From: Tubulanus polymorphus
Lineage: Eukaryota > Nemertea > Palaeonemertea > Tubulaniformes > Tubulanidae
Assembly: GCF_964204645.1 (NCBI RefSeq)
Contig: NC_134027.1
Location: forward strand, 2,220,485-2,284,484
Length of the DNA: 64,000 nucleotides
Reading direction: 5' to 3'
The notes beneath the pieces were generated by a model. The model ran no database searches. It saw only the letters and a list, made by a program, of their open reading frames with translations, and was not told the DNA's origin. Made by a program: the position numbers and the translations under genes. Positions 61,401-64,000 of this stretch are shown piece by piece. How positions within the stretch are numbered: position 1 is the first letter of the stretch; each line of letters begins with the position of its first letter.

Positions 61401-62287
61401 AAACCTTATTTCTAGGGTGGAATGTATGTGTTTCAAATATTTGACTATTATTCGGCGAGTGGGATGTGTTTACTGTGCCTGATTTTCTTCGAATGTATTT
61501 CGATATCGTGGGCTTTCGGTATGTATGAGGTTATACACGTGACGTAGCAGCGCGTCATATTGACCGTCAAGCGCAAGCGGTTAACAGAAGTTAAAGACGG
61601 CCATTTGGCGACCTATATGACGCATTGAGTGACGTTTTTCACTCAGTTAACAAAACTCGATGGTTCTATGAGAATATTTCTTACAGGTGTCAACCGATTC
61701 TATGACAAGTTGAAAGAGATGATCGGCTACTATCCCCCAATATTTTGGAAGATTTGTTGGTTCGTCTTCACTCCCATCATCTGCTTTGTGAGTGATCGAT
61801 TAATGGAAAAACGAAACGACTGTTAGACTCAGCTATACAGCTGTGTCGATGGTGTAGATCGAGTAAACTTTGTTCTCATTTTGAACCGTTTCTTTTTAAG
61901 GGGGTGTTTTTGTTCAGCGCAATTCAGCATAAACCGTTGAAATACGTGGATTATGAATATCCGTGGTGGGGTGAATTTATCGGCTGGTCGATGGCCATGT
62001 CATCAATGATTCCTGTGCCTGCTTACGCTATCTACAAGTTTGTCGTCACAACTGGAACATTTAGAGAGGTGAGTTATTACGAGCGAACCCACGAATTACG
62101 TCATTGAAGGTCAAGGTTAGAGCGAAGATCGTAAGTTTTGGTTTCAATTTTTTTCCAGCGATGCCAAAAGTTGTTCCGTCCGGCTGGTGAATTTGGACGA
62201 CCCACAAAAGTGGAAGATGGCGAGAAACCGCCATCATATTCGGAGATCGAAGGCGTAGTCAACTCAAATGACGTAACAGCTGTGTAG
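46425..62287 (+). CDS. SLC6 sodium/chloride-dependent GABA transporter (GAT type), complete
   Basis: Plasma-membrane symporter that uses Na+ and Cl- gradients to clear transmitter, most probably GABA. Exons: 46425-46668, 56874-57005, 57734-58103, 58750-58882, 58983-59117, 59286-59389, 59783-59907, 60078-60190, 60278-60409, 61416-61518, 61687-61787, 61901-62068, 62159-62287; 662 residues, all phases match. Start is the first ATG (MTSCTKDG). TM1 carries [14 protein letters not shown] (residues 62-75); then NGGGAFLIPY, LNIYYI in TM3, [18 protein letters not shown] in TM6, and GLDSQFC in TM8, all GAT-like. Extracellular loop 2 has the [10 protein letters not shown] disulphide pair, is longer than in mammalian GAT1 and has five sequons. 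The C-terminus DVTAV fits a class I PDZ ligand. Intron 1 is about 10 kb. GABA over taurine or betaine is inferred from closeness to GAT1. Confidence 0.95.
53878..53899. repeat. GA dinucleotide microsatellite
   Basis: About eleven AG units without interruption. Confidence 0.9.
54888..54990. repeat. Diverged tandem duplication of about 50-58 bp
   Basis: 54888-54945 and 54946-54990 share GATGG(G/A)TAAA(T/C)AA at the start and AAATATCAATT at the end, with substitutions and a small deletion in the second copy. Confidence 0.75.
60429..60480. repeat. Inverted repeat just after a transporter splice donor
   Basis: CCTGACTGTGGTTT (60429-60442) is the exact complement of AAACCACAGTCAGG (60467-60480), giving a 14-bp perfect stem with a 24-base loop, 19 bases after the exon 9 donor at 60410. 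Confidence 0.85.
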
Positions 62288-64000
62288 AAAACATGGATGT
62301 GAACATTCCTTTCTAACAAAACGAGCGCATCACAGACCAGTAATCGGTGAATTGAGACGAAGTTAAATAAAGGTGATCGAAAGGTTGGAAGATAGAAATA
62401 TGCGTTGTTTGCTTGGTGAAACGAAAAGTCGGCAGATAGGCCTTTAATATCGAGTTAAATCCCAAGCAAACATTTTTAAATGTGTCTTATCGTAGAACTA
62501 TATCGTAACATGCATGTACGTGTGTTTCCCATAGTCAAATATATGATATAAATAGTTATTATACCAGCGCGTGGATATTGTTGCGTTTTGTGGTTCCTGC
62601 TTCGGGACTCACGAATTCACGAAAAAAAAAACAAATCATCTACTGAAAATTCTACATGTTTATCTATAAATTACTGTGTATAGATGTATATCTTATATTC
62701 TCGTGTAAATTTTATCATATAACCATCGCAAACTTTTTCAGAAGTTCTTTAGGAAGAAAAATGATTTTAAAATGAAAGCTAAGGTTAAGTTACTCAAAAC
62801 GATCGGATATAGATATGATGTAGGCTTGTTATATACTGATGATAACCAGTTCGTTCGACTCTCTTGTTCAATCTAGAATCTGTATTCACAAATACGACAT
62901 GTATCAAAGTATGTAGATTTATATAGATCGGTTTCTGTATATTTGTAAAATAAAATGTATATAGAATAAAAATACATGTTTACTGTCTTTTAATCTTATA
63001 GAATGATATAACGATAATTCCTCGAAAATAAGTATATATACTAGATAAATATGTATGTACATCTACTATGTATTTTTTTCACTACAAGTTCATGTATGTT
63101 TCAGAACGTACGTTATTGTATCATATTCTATAATTAGCCAATCAACAACGAATAATCATTATATTATCAAAGTTAAATTGATTTTGTTATAATCTAACAT
63201 AGATTAAAAAAACAGCTTAGATTAGATGATAAATTTACTAATGAACTAATTCACTAATTTGATGAATAGTTTCTGTGCAGATATCTAAAAAACCAGTCGT
63301 TAATCGTAAGAATGAACCCGAGCTCTAGATAGCTATTACCTACGTATCTTCGTGAATTTTCGCTAAAACTGAAAGTTATAATCATAGATCGTTTTTACAG
63401 CCTATTTCGGGCTGTTCTCGCTCGTATAATAGAGACTTGTTCGTTTAGATAATTGTATTTGAAATAAATAATTGTATCATATACGAAGAAATGTACGTAA
63501 TAAAGGCATAAGTGTATACAATCAATTATTCTTTTTAGTAATTTTGATTTTGAAAATAGTTTTAATCGTCGTACTTGTTTTCGGCGAGTGTGCAATCAAA
63601 AAAGTGTTTACGTGGAATAATTTATAGTGGTTACAAGACATTGAATGGGCGTGTCCGAACACCTTCTTCAAACCCTGTCGATGTTATTTGTAAAAAAAAT
63701 TAAAATCTTGAGTGTATAAGTCGAAATATTGAGGCCGAACAAAAATATCGCTTGTCTGTCTGTGTCTTGCATTTACAGCTAAGTGAGGTGACAATGTATT
63801 TCGGAAATAAAACGAGGCGTGCTAATTGAGTTTAACTGAGGAGTGTCTGGAAGCGAAATGACTTGCAACCTACAAAATGTATTATATATGTATATATAAA
63901 ACATAGCGAAGTCACTGATGTTTATCTTATTGCCGCTTCAGCTTTTTCATCAGAGATTCTTCGAAAGGTCACTTGAACCGATTTCTCATACTTGACCTGT
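62288..64000. other. SLC6 3' UTR and downstream region
   Basis: AATAAA occurs at 62366-62371 and again at 62965-62970, possible alternative ends of the transporter mRNA. The rest is AT-rich with no gene seen up to the window edge. Confidence 0.55.
62366..62371 (+). terminator. Candidate proximal poly(A) signal of the SLC6 gene
   Basis: AATAAA 78 bases after the stop codon; a second signal follows at 62965. Confidence 0.5.

Overview
The window is eukaryotic nuclear DNA from an invertebrate animal. Genes are split by short GT-AG introns, poly(A) signals (AATAAA) follow several stop codons, and long AT-rich stretches carry small DNA transposons and satellites. The gene content (a full-length FEN1, two FMRFamide-receptor-like peptide GPCRs, a GAT-type GABA transporter, a lineage-specific secreted Ig family) fits a bilaterian. 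A lophotrochozoan such as a mollusc, annelid or brachiopod seems most likely, but that is inference: no species marker is present.

Layout. 236-3363 (+) is a complete 12-exon flap endonuclease 1 gene, with a small transposon in intron 10. 4066-4758 (+) is an intronless gene of unknown function with a basic N-terminal region and a C-terminal coiled coil; a possible small two-exon gene follows. 5.2-10.5 kb is intergenic. 10536-11567 (+) is an intronless peptide GPCR. 12157-13402 (+) is a four-exon secreted cysteine-rich protein, and a candidate last exon on the minus strand converges on it. 15.5-16.0 kb is a 30-bp minisatellite of 17 units. 18738-19940 (-) is a second intronless peptide GPCR. 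20-35 kb is a gene desert with palindromic elements, two of them built around hammerhead-like cores.

35.4-44.4 kb is the most interesting region: a head-to-tail cluster of five short genes, called here Ig-A, Ig-B, Ig-A2, Ig-C and Ig-D. Each has a signal-peptide exon followed by one, two or three Ig-domain exons, one domain per exon with phase-1 junctions, then a tiny tail exon. No membrane anchor is seen. Every Ig domain carries two extra cysteines in conserved positions. The cluster shows recent segmental duplication, patchy homogenisation, loss of a domain exon and transposon insertion into single copies, the pattern of a rapidly evolving secreted recognition or effector family.

46425-62287 (+) is a complete 13-exon SLC6 neurotransmitter transporter of the GAT (GABA) type, with a 10-kb first intron, a long glycosylated second extracellular loop and a C-terminal PDZ-type ending. 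After its 3' end the window is non-coding.

All exon boundaries were checked by splice consensus, reading phase and total length. Functions are from recognised family motifs; no database search was possible.
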